From Luteimonas yindakuii (GTDB taxonomy: Bacteria > Pseudomonadota > Gammaproteobacteria > Xanthomonadales > Xanthomonadaceae), in assembly GCF_004803715.2 (NCBI RefSeq), contig NZ_CP039383.2, positions 310,001 through 374,000 on the forward strand: DNA of 64,000 bases. The letters are read 5' to 3'. The notes below the pieces were generated by a model. The model saw only the letters and a list, made by a program, of their open reading frames with translations. It was not told the DNA's origin and did not search any database. The position numbers and the translations under genes are program-made. Shown piece by piece: positions 46,985-55,235 of this stretch (the stretch's first letter is position 1; the number at the start of each line of letters is the position of its first letter).

Positions 46985-47341
46985 ATGTCCCTGCCCCTGA
47001 AGCTCGACAGCCTCGACGACCTTCCGCGCGCACCCGCATCCGACGTCAAGAAGCTCGGCTGGCGCGGCGTCATGCGCGCCGTCGCCCGCGAAGGCCGGCT
47101 GGCGGTGACCAACCACAACCTGCCCGAGGCGGTGATCCTGTCCGCCGACGAGTACGACGCCATCCTCCGCGCGCTCGCGGCCGCCGGCGCTCCGGAACGC
47201 AGTGCGCTGGAGGAACTGCGGACACGTTTCGACGAACGCCTCGCGGCATTGCAGGCCGCCGATGCCGGCGCGCGCCTGCGCGCGGTGATGGACGCCCCGG
47301 CCACGCTGGATGGCAAGGTGCGCGCGGGCCGCCCGGGTTGA
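46985..47341 (+). CDS. probable Phd/YefM-like antitoxin
   Basis: A 118-residue protein. The central segment GVMRAVAREGRLAVTNHNLPEAVILSADEYDAIL has the strand-helix pattern of Phd/YefM antitoxins (VTNHN-PEAVIL-EEY). The C-terminus is helical and basic, suitable for wrapping a toxin. GGAGG lies 7 bases before the ATG. It is followed after 49 bases by a zeta-toxin-like kinase gene. The pairing and the AT-rich promoter support an antitoxin role, which is inference from fold pattern and context. Confidence 0.75.
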   Translation: MSLPLKLDSLDDLPRAPASDVKKLGWRGVMRAVAREGRLAVTNHNLPEAVILSADEYDAILRALAAAGAPERSALEELRTRFDERLAALQAADAGARLRAVMDAPATLDGKVRAGRPG

Positions 47342-47390
47342 ACGCGGACCAGGGCCGGCCACGCGCCGACGGCAACCTTCGCGACTGACG

Positions 47391-48029
47391 ATGCCGCGTC
47401 CGGTCCTCTACGTACTGGCCGGCGTCAACGGCGCCGGCAAGAGTTCGATCGGCGGCCACCTGCTGCAGCGCGCCGGGCTCACCTGGTTCAACCCGGACGA
47501 GTTCGCCCGCGAGCTGGCCCAGCGCACCGGCTGCGCCATGGCCGACGCCAACGCCGCTGCCTGGCAGGAAGGCATGCGCCGGCTTGATGCCGCGCTCGCC
47601 GCCGGTCACGACCACGCCTTCGAAACGACCCTCGGCGGCACCACCGTCTCCCTGCGCATCGCGCAGGCTGCGCGCAGCCACGATGTCCTGATGTGGTACT
47701 GCGGCCTGTCCTCCCCGGAACAGCACATCGCCCGGGTGCAGGCCCGCGTGGCCGCAGGCGGGCACGACATCCCCGAAGCGATGATCCGAGCGCGCTGGAC
47801 CCGCGCCCGCGAGAACCTGGTCGCCCTGATGCCGCGACTGGCGCGATTACGGGTCTACGACAACAGCACCGATGTCGCGCCCGGCGCGGTCATTCCCGAT
47901 CCCACACTGGTCCTCGAGATGGCCGCTGGCCGCACTGTCCGGCCGCGCCCGGATCACCTCGAGGACCTTGCGGCCACGCCGGAGTGGGCACGACCACTTG
48001 TGGAAGCCGCGTTGCAGCGCGGCCTCTGA
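47391..48029 (+). CDS. zeta-toxin-family kinase-like protein
   Basis: A 212-residue P-loop protein. Walker A GVNGAGKSS sits at 11-19 and NPDEFAREL near residue 35. FETTLGG near 75 and later RARWTRARENL complete the pattern of chromosomal zeta-toxin/UDP-GlcNAc kinase-like proteins. Zeta toxins phosphorylate UDP-N-acetylglucosamine or other small substrates; this branch is poorly characterised. The upstream Phd-like gene is the likely neutralising partner. Confidence 0.82.
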   Translation: MPRPVLYVLAGVNGAGKSSIGGHLLQRAGLTWFNPDEFARELAQRTGCAMADANAAAWQEGMRRLDAALAAGHDHAFETTLGGTTVSLRIAQAARSHDVLMWYCGLSSPEQHIARVQARVAAGGHDIPEAMIRARWTRARENLVALMPRLARLRVYDNSTDVAPGAVIPDPTLVLEMAAGRTVRPRPDHLEDLAATPEWARPLVEAALQRGL

Positions 48030-48259
48030 ATTCATCCGTGCCGCTTACGGTGAGCATCCGGATCGCAGGCTGACGCCGCACCCCGATGGCCCCGGCGTTC
48101 GGCGAGCACCATCGGTGGAGGGTGGATGGGTCCTTCGGCCTGCCGGTCACCCAACCCCGCGTTATGCGCGAGCTCGTCGCAGAGTTGGTGCAGGGCGACG
48201 CCGCGCAGGACCAGCAGCGATCCTCGTGACCCCGCAGGTGTCGTAGCTATGCTCCGCAC

Positions 48260-49636
48260 ATGACGGAACCTGCGCAGACAAACCCGACCAGTGCCGACGG
48301 CTCCACGTCTCCCGCCGACCGAAGCGGCGCGCGGCACGTTTCCGGAAACGTGCCTCCGCATTCGCGCCCCACCCGCGATCTGTATCCCGACGCGCTGCGT
48401 GCCTGCGCCCTGCTGGTGGTCGTACTCGGCCACTGGGTGGCCACGCTGCCGGTGCTGGAGGACGGGCGGCTGGTCGGGACGGGGCATCTGCTGCGTGCAT
48501 GGGGTCCTGCGGCAGCGCTGACATGGCTGGTGCAGGTGGTGCCGCTGTTCGTGTTCGTGTCGGCGGCGGTCAGTACGCCCGGGGTGGTGCGACGGCTTGG
48601 CGAAGGGCATTCGCAACGGCAATGGTGGGCGCGCCGTGCGCTCGGGCTGGCACGTCCTACGCTGAGCTATCTGCTGGTGCTGGCCGCCATCGCGTTGCTG
48701 GCGCGGTTGCTCGATGGCCATCTGCTGCAGGCCTTCAATACCTCGCTGACCATCCACCTGTGGTTCCTGGTGATGCTGCTGGCGGTGCAGGCGCTGCTGC
48801 CGCTGTGCGTGCGCGCGGATCGCCGTTTCGGCCTGAAGGCGGTCGCCGCATTGCTGCTGATCGCGGTGATCGCCGACCTGCTGCGCGCAGGCATCAGGCA
48901 ACCGGCTGAGCTGTTGCAGCTGGGCGCGCGCGTCGATGCGAATCCCGGCGGGATCGGCTGGATCAACCTGCTTGCGGTCTGGCTGCTGCCGCAGCAGCTG
49001 GGCATCGCCTGGCGGAATGGCCGGCTGGCGGGCGCGCGCCATGGCGCGGCGCTGATCGCGCTGGCCGTCGCGTGGCTGGCGGCGGCCATGGCCAGCGGCT
49101 ATCCGGTGGCGATGGTGGGCGTGCAGCTGGCCGGCAACAACATGCTGCCGCCGACGCTGGCACTGGTCGGGGTGGTCTGGCTGCAGGCTGGCGCGGTGCT
49201 GCTTGCCGAGTCGCCCGCGCGGCGCTTCCTGCAACGTCACCCGCTGCCACGCGTGGTGGCGGTGCTGGGCGCACTCGGCATGCCGCTGTACCTGTGGCAC
49301 AAGCTGGCGGAGTTGCCCGCGGCGTGGATCGGCGAATGGGCGGGACTGCCGATCGACGCCAGTGATCCCCTCGCTCCCGGGTTCTGGCTCGGACGACTCG
49401 GCTGGCTGCTGCTGTGCGCGGCCTGCCTTGCGCCGGTGATGGCGGCAGTGGTCCGCTACGAACTCTCGCGCCGGCGCGATGTGGCACCGGCCCCCGCCTC
49501 CGCGACGGTCTTCCTCGGCGGTGCGGCGTTGTTTGCCGGCCTTGGCGTGGCGCTGTTGCATGGGGCGCAGGGCGCGATCGTGGCCGCCGCGATGGTGCTG
49601 GCGGCTTCGCTGCTGCTGCGCGCGCGGCCGGTCTGA
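48260..49636 (+). CDS. acyltransferase-3-family membrane protein
   Basis: A 458-residue polytopic protein. DLYPDALRACALLVVVLGHW at about 40-59 carries the acyltransferase_3 start motif with its catalytic-type His, followed by about ten hydrophobic segments. A later segment, LGMPLYLWHKLAELP, is also family-typical. It probably acylates an envelope or exopolysaccharide component. The first ~35 residues are hydrophilic and contain a 22-bp perfect DNA palindrome; translation may instead start at an in-frame GTG at 48350. It stands alone. Confidence 0.85.
   Translation: MTEPAQTNPTSADGSTSPADRSGARHVSGNVPPHSRPTRDLYPDALRACALLVVVLGHWVATLPVLEDGRLVGTGHLLRAWGPAAALTWLVQVVPLFVFVSAAVSTPGVVRRLGEGHSQRQWWARRALGLARPTLSYLLVLAAIALLARLLDGHLLQAFNTSLTIHLWFLVMLLAVQALLPLCVRADRRFGLKAVAALLLIAVIADLLRAGIRQPAELLQLGARVDANPGGIGWINLLAVWLLPQQLGIAWRNGRLAGARHGAALIALAVAWLAAAMASGYPVAMVGVQLAGNNMLPPTLALVGVVWLQAGAVLLAESPARRFLQRHPLPRVVAVLGALGMPLYLWHKLAELPAAWIGEWAGLPIDASDPLAPGFWLGRLGWLLLCAACLAPVMAAVVRYELSRRRDVAPAPASATVFLGGAALFAGLGVALLHGAQGAIVAAAMVLAASLLLRARPV
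48333..48354. repeat. perfect 22-bp palindrome near the acyltransferase start
   Basis: GGCACGTTTCC is followed immediately by its exact reverse complement GGAAACGTGCC. It lies 73 bases inside the annotated gene and ends next to an alternative in-frame GTG start, so it may be an operator for a shorter gene rather than coding sequence. Confidence 0.8.
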
Positions 49637-49649
49637 GCCGCGCGACGTC

Positions 49650-50523
49650 TCAACGCAGGATCAGCAGTGGCACCGGGCTGCGCCGCAACACCTGGCCGGT
49701 GGTGCTGCCCAGGAACCATTCGCGCAGGCGCGAGTGGCCATAGGCCCCCATCACCAGCAGGTCCGCATCGAGGCGGGATATGTGGGCGACGATCGCATCG
49801 TCGGCGGGCAGCGACGCGCGGTGCAGCTCCGGCGCGAAGCCGCTGGCGTGCAGGGCGTCGGCAACCTCCACCAGTGCGCGTTCCTGGCCGGCATCGCCTC
49901 CCGCCAGCAGCAGGTGGCATTCCAGCCCGCGCAGCAACGGGCTGGCGGCGATGCGTTCGACCGCGCGCCGCGCGGTTTCGCTGCCATCGAAGGCGACCAG
50001 TACGCGCTGGATCGGCCGCGCCGGGGCGTCGAGCTGGGCCAGCAGCACGGGCCGCTGCACCGCCCGCAGCACCGGCTCCACCTGGCCGCCGATGTCGTGT
50101 CCGGACGCGCCACCGCGCGTGCCGCGCAGGCCCATCACGAACAGCCGGGTGTCGGCTTCCACCTCCACCAGGACCTCGCGCAGGCGGCCATGGCGCTGGC
50201 GGGTGATGACCTCCAGCCCGGTGGCATCGATGCCGGCCGCGGTCGCGGCCAGCAGACGCTCGCCGCGCGCCAGGGTGATCTCGGCGCGGCGCGCATCGAG
50301 TTCAACCAGTTCCTGCAGCAGCGCGTCCTGCGCACCGAGGCCGATGCTGCCACTGGCATCTAGCGGCGCGGGCCCGCCATCGTCGGGCCAGGTGCAACAG
50401 CTCGAGCGCGGTGCCGAGCCGCCGCGCGGCCCACGCGCCAAGCACCGTCACCGCGCCGGCGGCGGCCGAGCCATCGATCGCGGCCAGTACATGGCCGTCG
50501 GTGGGGACAATGGATGCGGACAT
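49650..50523 (-). pseudogene. tandem universal stress protein, frameshifted
   Basis: The start is well marked: GAGGAGG before an ATG at 50523, then VLAAIDGSAAAGAVTVLGAW and ELLHLA. The protein continues in another frame from about 50390 (PDDGGPAPLDASGSIG). It goes on with the rest of the first UspA domain and then a complete second one (VLVAFDGSETARRAV, LLVMGAYGHSRLREWFLGST, VPLLILR). Together they make a normal ~290-residue tandem USP. A single missing base in the GGCCC run near 50385-50391 explains the break. A sequencing error is the alternative. Confidence 0.8.
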
Positions 50524-50533
50524 CGAAGCCTCC

Positions 50534-50688
50534 TCAGTGCGGGCCCATCAGACGTTGCACGGCGTGCCGGTCGTGCTCGCCGTGGCGCTCGACCAGCGTC
50601 GCGCTGGCGGCGTCCATGCCGGTCACTTCGACCACCGTACCCTCGCGGCGGAATTTCAGCACCACCCGGCCACCGCTCGCGCAGCGGT
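50534..50688 (-). pseudogene. C-terminal scrap of a SulP-type transporter (STAS tail)
   Basis: About 50 codons on the minus strand read VVLKFRREGTVVEVTGMDAA, SATLVERHGEHD and QRLMGPH-stop, which is the end of the STAS domain of SulP inorganic-anion transporters with a paired USP gene. No membrane part is present upstream; homology fades at about 50688. SulP-USP neighbours are common, so this is the residue of a transporter lost next to the broken USP gene. The assignment is from recalled family sequence. Confidence 0.6.
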
Positions 50689-50865
50689 GGAAAGTGGGTC
50701 AGGGAGATTTCCGCAAAGCGGACCGGAGCGGTCCGTGGGCAGGACGATCGGGGGCACGTGCATGCAGCCGCGTGGCGCGGCGGCATGGGCGGTGTCCCAG
50801 GGTGGGGTGATCGTCATGCGTGCCGTGGGTGAGGGCGTCGCGGCGTGGACTCTACCCCGGCACGC
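50689..50865. other. unassigned stretch with a hairpin
   Basis: CGGACCG-GAG-CGGTCCG at 50719-50735 is a perfect 7-bp hairpin. No gene is supported; this probably marks the deletion junction of the lost transporter. Confidence 0.4.
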
Positions 50866-51321
50866 TCAGTCCTCGCCGATGTCCTCGTTCCACAGCGCCG
50901 GGTTGGCCGCGATCCAGTCGCCCATCATGGTGATGCAGCGTTCGTCGGCGAGATCCACCACGTTGACGCCGGCCTCGCGCAGCCAGTCGATGCCACCGCC
51001 GAAGTTCACCGATTCGCCAACCACCACCGTGCCGATGCCGAACTGCCGCACCAGCCCGCTGCAGTACCAGCACGGCGCAAGCGTGGTGACCATGATCGCG
51101 TCGCGATAGCTCATCTGGCGGCCGGCCTTGCGGAAGGCGTCGGTCTCGCCATGGATGGAGGGGTCGTCTTCCTGCACACGGCGGTTGTGGCCGCAGCCGA
51201 GCAGGCGGCCATCGCGGGCATAGAGTGCCGCGCCGATCGGGATGCCGCCCTCGGCCAGGCCCTGGCGGGCTTCGGCGATGGCGGTGTCGAGCAGGGCGCG
51301 GTAGTCGGGCGTGGCGATCAT
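50866..51321 (-). CDS. cytosine deaminase of the yeast Fcy1 type
   Basis: A 151-residue zinc-dependent deaminase. HGE at 57-59 and PCWYC at 83-87 are the zinc-binding and catalytic motifs. Further matches to yeast cytosine deaminase are unusually close: VVVGESVNF near 100, DERCITMM near 127 and the C-terminal WNEDIGE. It should convert cytosine to uracil for pyrimidine salvage. Other bacterial nucleoside deaminases share the motifs, so the exact base is not proven. Convergently placed next to the SulP scrap and divergent from ubiE. Confidence 0.88.
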   Translation of the reverse strand: MIATPDYRALLDTAIAEARQGLAEGGIPIGAALYARDGRLLGCGHNRRVQEDDPSIHGETDAFRKAGRQMSYRDAIMVTTLAPCWYCSGLVRQFGIGTVVVGESVNFGGGIDWLREAGVNVVDLADERCITMMGDWIAANPALWNEDIGED

Positions 51322-51395
51322 GGCAGGGGCGGGTGCATGCGGCCGCGCAGTGTCGCATGCACGGCGATGGCCGCCGGCGGTGCGATAATCGCGGC

Positions 51396-52154
51396 ATGAA
51401 CGAATCCGACAAGCCCGGCACCACCGATTTCGGTTTCCGCGACGTCCCCACCGGCGAGAAGCAAAAGCTGGTCGGCCAGGTGTTCTCCTCGGTCGCGCGC
51501 AACTACGACCTGATGAACGACCTGATGAGCCTGGGCATCCACCGGGTCTGGAAGCGCTACTTCACCGCCACCGCGCAGGTGAAGCGTGGCGACCGCGTGC
51601 TCGATCTCGCCGGTGGCACCGGGGACATCGCCGCGTTGCTGAAGGACCGCGTGGGCGAGGCCGGCGGCATCGTGCTCGGCGACATCAACGGCGAGATGCT
51701 GCGCGTGGGCCGTGACCGCATGACCGACCGCGGCCGGGTGCGCGGTTTCGAGTACGTGCAGTGCAACGCGGAGGCGCTGCCGTTCCCGGATGCCAGCTTT
51801 GACCTGGTGACGATCGCCTTCGGCCTGCGCAACGTCACCGACAAGGACGCCGCGCTGCGCGAGATGCATCGCGTGCTCAAGGTCGGCGGGCAGGCACGGG
51901 TGCTGGAGTTTTCCGAGGTGAAACCCGAGTGGTTCCGCCCGATCTACGACTTCCACTCGTTCCAGGTGCTGCCGCGGCTGGGCAGGCTGTTCGCCAACGA
52001 TGCCGACAGCTACCAGTACCTGGCCGAATCGATCCGCAAGCACCCGCCGCAGGATGTGCTGAAGGCGATGATGGACCGCGCGGGCTTCGCGCGTACGCGC
52101 TACCGCAACCTGTCGGCGGGCATCGTCGCGGTGCACGACGGCTACAAGGCCTGA
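51396..52154 (+). CDS. ubiE: demethylmenaquinone/2-methoxy-6-polyprenyl-1,4-benzoquinol methylase
   Basis: A 252-residue SAM-dependent C-methyltransferase of ubiquinone biosynthesis. Signatures are [18 protein letters not shown], the SAM motif [32 protein letters not shown] and the C-terminal [15 protein letters not shown]. It is a single-gene unit, divergent from the deaminase, with a 74-base gap. Confidence 0.97.
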   Translation: MNESDKPGTTDFGFRDVPTGEKQKLVGQVFSSVARNYDLMNDLMSLGIHRVWKRYFTATAQVKRGDRVLDLAGGTGDIAALLKDRVGEAGGIVLGDINGEMLRVGRDRMTDRGRVRGFEYVQCNAEALPFPDASFDLVTIAFGLRNVTDKDAALREMHRVLKVGGQARVLEFSEVKPEWFRPIYDFHSFQVLPRLGRLFANDADSYQYLAESIRKHPPQDVLKAMMDRAGFARTRYRNLSAGIVAVHDGYKA

Positions 52155-52162
52155 GGCCGTCC

Positions 52163-52275
52163 GTAGCAGCGCCCTCGGGCGCGACCGAACCAGTCCGGAT
52201 TTCCCTGGACTGCGCACGGGAATACCGGCGGTTGAAGACGTGTCGCAAGCGGTCGCGGCCAAGGGCCGCTCCTGC
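52163..52275. repeat. pair of inverted GTAGCAGCG-type REP units
   Basis: GTAGCAGCGCCCTCGGGCGCGACC-like sequence (two parts, 52163-52186) and its inverted relative GGTCGCGGCCAAGGGCCGC with CTCCTGC (52251-52275) flank about 65 bases. Each half also has its own small hairpin (GCGCCC-TC-GGGCGC; GCGGCC-AAG-GGCCGC). This is a different family from the CTCTCCCGC elements. Confidence 0.75.
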
Positions 52276-52328
52276 TTGCCGGGACCCGGCGGGTAGAATC
52301 GTCCGGTCCCCCTGCACGGAAATCCCCG

Positions 52329-54323
52329 ATGCGCCCATTCCGTTCCATCGCCTGCGCGTTGTCGCTGGCGGCGCTCGCGCTCGCCGGCTGCAGCCGCGAA
52401 CCCTCGCCTGACACGTCCACGCCCGTCCCTGCCAAGGAGGCCCCGGTGGCCGCTGCCGACCGCGACGAGCATTCCTTCGCCGAGCCCACCCGCGTGGTCA
52501 TCGACGACATCGCGCTGGATCTCGACCTCGATTTCGACAGCCGCACGCTGGCCGGCACCGCCACCTACACCCTGGAGTGGAAGGACGAGGCGGCGAACGA
52601 GCTCGTGCTCGACACCCGCGACATCACCATCGAGCGCGTGGAGGGCGAAGCCAACAGCCAGTGGCAGCCGCTGCAGTTCGCGCTCGACGACGCCCATGCC
52701 TCGCTCGGCAGCCGGCTGGTGGTGCAGGCGCCGGAGCGCAACGCGAAGATCCGCGTGACCTACCGCACCGCGCCGGGTGCGTCCGGGCTGCAGTGGCTGA
52801 CACCGGAAATGACCGAGGGCAAGCAGTTGCCCTTCATGTTCACCCAGTCGCAGCAGATCCATGCGCGCAGCTGGGTGCCGCTGCAGGACACGCCGGCGGT
52901 GCGCTACACGTACTCGGCGACGATCCGCACCCGCCCCGACGTGATGGTGCTGATGAGCGCCGACAACGACCCGGCCGCGCAGCGCGATGGTGAGTACAGC
53001 TTCCGCATGCCGCAGCGCATCCCGTCGTACCTGATGGCGATCGCCGCGGGCGACCTGGTGTTCCAGCCGATTTCCGCACGTGCCGGCGTGTGGGCGGAAC
53101 CGTCAATGGTGGAGCGCGCGGTGGCGGAGTTCGCCGACACCGAGAAGATGATCGCCACCACCGAGGCGCTGTACGGCCCGTACCGCTGGGAGCGCTACGA
53201 CCTGCTGGTGCTGCCGCCGTCGTTCCCGTTCGGCGGCATGGAGAACCCGCGGCTGTCGTTCATCACCCCGACGGTGATCGTCGGCGACCGCTCGCTGGTG
53301 TCGCTGATCGCGCACGAACTCGCGCACAGCTGGTCCGGCAACCTGGTCACCTTCGCCAGTGCCAAGCACGGCTGGCTCAACGAGGGCATGACCAGCTACG
53401 TCGAGAACCGCATCGTCGAATCGCTGTACGGCAAGGAATTCAGCGACATGGAGTACGTCATCGCCCGTGACGCGCTCAAGGCCGGCATCGGCGACATGCC
53501 CGAGGCGACGCAGGCGCTGGCGGTAAAGCCCGGCACCGAACTCGATGCGGATGATGCGCTGAGCGCGGTGTCCTACGACAAGGGCGCGTGGTTCCTGCAG
53601 TTCCTCGAGCAGCGTTTCGGCCGCGAGGTGTTCGACGCCTTCCTGCGCGGCTACTTCGACCACTTCGCGTTCCAGTCGATCACCACGGAGCAGTTTCTCG
53701 AGTACGCGCGCGAACACCTGTTCAACGCGCATCCGGACACCGTGACCGAGGCCGAGATCCAGGAGTGGCTGTACGCGCCGGGCATTCCGGCGTCCGCACC
53801 GCAGGTGCTGTCGCCGAAACTCGGCCTGGTCGACTCGGCACGGCTGGCATGGCTGGGCAGCGCCCAACTGCCGCCGCAACAGCTGACCTCGGAATGGACC
53901 ACGCAGGAATGGATCCACTTCCTCGAAGGCCTGCCGCAGACGCTGAACCAGGAGCAGATGGCGCAGCTCGACACCGCCTACCGCTTCACCGGCACGCCCA
54001 ACGGTGAACTGGCGATGCGCTGGTACCCGCTGGCGGTGCGCAGTGGCTACATGCTGGCGTTCGAACCGATGACGCAGTTCCTGCAGACGGTCGGTCGACG
54101 CAAGCTGATCCTGCCGATCTACACCGCGCTGGTGCAGACCCCCGAAGGGCTGGCACTGGCCACGCAGGTGTTCGAACGCGCACGGCCGGGCAGCCATCCG
54201 ATCACCGCCGCTTCGGTGCAGCGGATCCTCGACGAGGCCAAGCCGAAGCCGGCGCCGGTCGATCCGGCGCAGGCCACGACCGGGCTGGGCAAGCAGCCCG
54301 TTTCCGGCGCCCCGGCGCGTTGA
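52329..54323 (+). CDS. M1-family metallopeptidase, LTA4-hydrolase-like lipoprotein
   Basis: A 664-residue predicted lipoprotein: lipobox LALAGC, Cys at 21, then a hydrophilic linker. The M1 domain has FPFGGMENP for substrate binding. The zinc site is HELAHSW (His329, Glu330, His333) with the third ligand Glu352 in LNEGMTSYVE. The C-terminal helical LTA4H-like domain occupies about 480-640. It would trim N-terminal residues from peptides in the periplasm. It stands alone after the REP pair. Confidence 0.94.
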   Translation: MRPFRSIACALSLAALALAGCSREPSPDTSTPVPAKEAPVAAADRDEHSFAEPTRVVIDDIALDLDLDFDSRTLAGTATYTLEWKDEAANELVLDTRDITIERVEGEANSQWQPLQFALDDAHASLGSRLVVQAPERNAKIRVTYRTAPGASGLQWLTPEMTEGKQLPFMFTQSQQIHARSWVPLQDTPAVRYTYSATIRTRPDVMVLMSADNDPAAQRDGEYSFRMPQRIPSYLMAIAAGDLVFQPISARAGVWAEPSMVERAVAEFADTEKMIATTEALYGPYRWERYDLLVLPPSFPFGGMENPRLSFITPTVIVGDRSLVSLIAHELAHSWSGNLVTFASAKHGWLNEGMTSYVENRIVESLYGKEFSDMEYVIARDALKAGIGDMPEATQALAVKPGTELDADDALSAVSYDKGAWFLQFLEQRFGREVFDAFLRGYFDHFAFQSITTEQFLEYAREHLFNAHPDTVTEAEIQEWLYAPGIPASAPQVLSPKLGLVDSARLAWLGSAQLPPQQLTSEWTTQEWIHFLEGLPQTLNQEQMAQLDTAYRFTGTPNGELAMRWYPLAVRSGYMLAFEPMTQFLQTVGRRKLILPIYTALVQTPEGLALATQVFERARPGSHPITAASVQRILDEAKPKPAPVDPAQATTGLGKQPVSGAPAR

Positions 54324-54326
54324 ACC

Positions 54327-54385
54327 CCTCTCCCGATGGCGGGACGACGCGCGCTTGAACCCCTCTCCCGCCTGCGGGAGAGGGG
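54327..54385. repeat. two REP-like palindromes
   Basis: A short CCCTCTCCCGATGGCGGG copy is followed by CCCCTCTCCCGC-CT-GCGGGAGAGGGG, a perfect 12-bp stem at 54360-54385. The second may act as a terminator for the peptidase gene although no T run follows. Confidence 0.8.
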
Positions 54386-54467
54386 CAGGGGTGACGGCGC
54401 CGCTACGCACGGCCGCCGCCTCTCACAGCCGCTAAGCTTGCGTCGTCTCCGCCGCCGGATCCCTGCG

Positions 54468-55196
54468 ATGTCCCGCTTCCGCCTTCTCGTCCCCGTGTTT
54501 CTTGGCGCACTCGCGCTGTCCGCCTGCAGCGACCGCGAGGCCGCAGCGGCGGCCCAGGCCGAGGCGCGCGCCGCAGCCGCGGAACAGCAGGCGCAGGAAG
54601 CCGAGCAGGGCTTCGAGAAGGCGGTCGCCGAGGAGAACTGGGCGCTGGCCAAGGCGCAGGGCGACGTGCTGTTCATGCGCTGGCCCGATACCGAAGCCGC
54701 GGCCCGGGTGCGCGAGCGCTTTGACGACGTGTCCGCCCGGGCCAATGCCGCACGCGAAGCCACCCGCACCGCGGCGCTGTGGAGCTACCAGGGCATCGCG
54801 GTGAAAGGCGGCGAGCAGCGCTCGGCCGCGATCGATGCCCGAGAGACCGTCGATACCGACGGCAGCGGCGCGCGCCGGGTGCAGCTGATCTTCCGCGACC
54901 ATCCGGATTGGGGTCGCAGCAGCTATCTGGTGCTGCAGGCCGGTGACTTCGACTGTTACCGGGGTTGCCGGGTCAACGTCGCCATCGACGGTGGCGAGCC
55001 GCGGCGGATGGCAGCGAGCCGTCCGGATACCGACGAGGCCATCGCGATGTTCATCGAGGATGAGCGCGCGCTGTGGCGTCTGCTCGACGAGGCGAAGACG
55101 CTGTCGATCGAGTTCCCGGTCAAGGCCGGTGGCACCCGCACCGCCGAATTCGAAGTCGGCGGTCTCGACCCTGCGCGCATGCCGGGCTGGAACTGA
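54468..55196 (+). CDS. predicted lipoprotein of unknown function
   Basis: A 242-residue protein. Lipobox LALSAC with Cys at about 20. An alanine/glutamate-rich helical stretch (AAQAEARAAAAEQQAQEAEQ) up to about 60 is followed by a mixed domain with CYRGC and VNVAIDGGEPRRM. I do not recognise a named family. It lies between the M1 peptidase and the convergent kinase gene. Confidence 0.78.
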   Translation: MSRFRLLVPVFLGALALSACSDREAAAAAQAEARAAAAEQQAQEAEQGFEKAVAEENWALAKAQGDVLFMRWPDTEAAARVRERFDDVSARANAAREATRTAALWSYQGIAVKGGEQRSAAIDARETVDTDGSGARRVQLIFRDHPDWGRSSYLVLQAGDFDCYRGCRVNVAIDGGEPRRMAASRPDTDEAIAMFIEDERALWRLLDEAKTLSIEFPVKAGGTRTAEFEVGGLDPARMPGWN

Positions 55197-55235
55197 GGCC
55201 GCGCCGCTGGCGGGCGACGCGGCCTGGCCGCTGCC

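Noticed and set aside
52163..52275. Intrinsic terminator of ubiE
   Set aside because: The hairpins lack a T run and the structure is better explained as an inverted REP pair.
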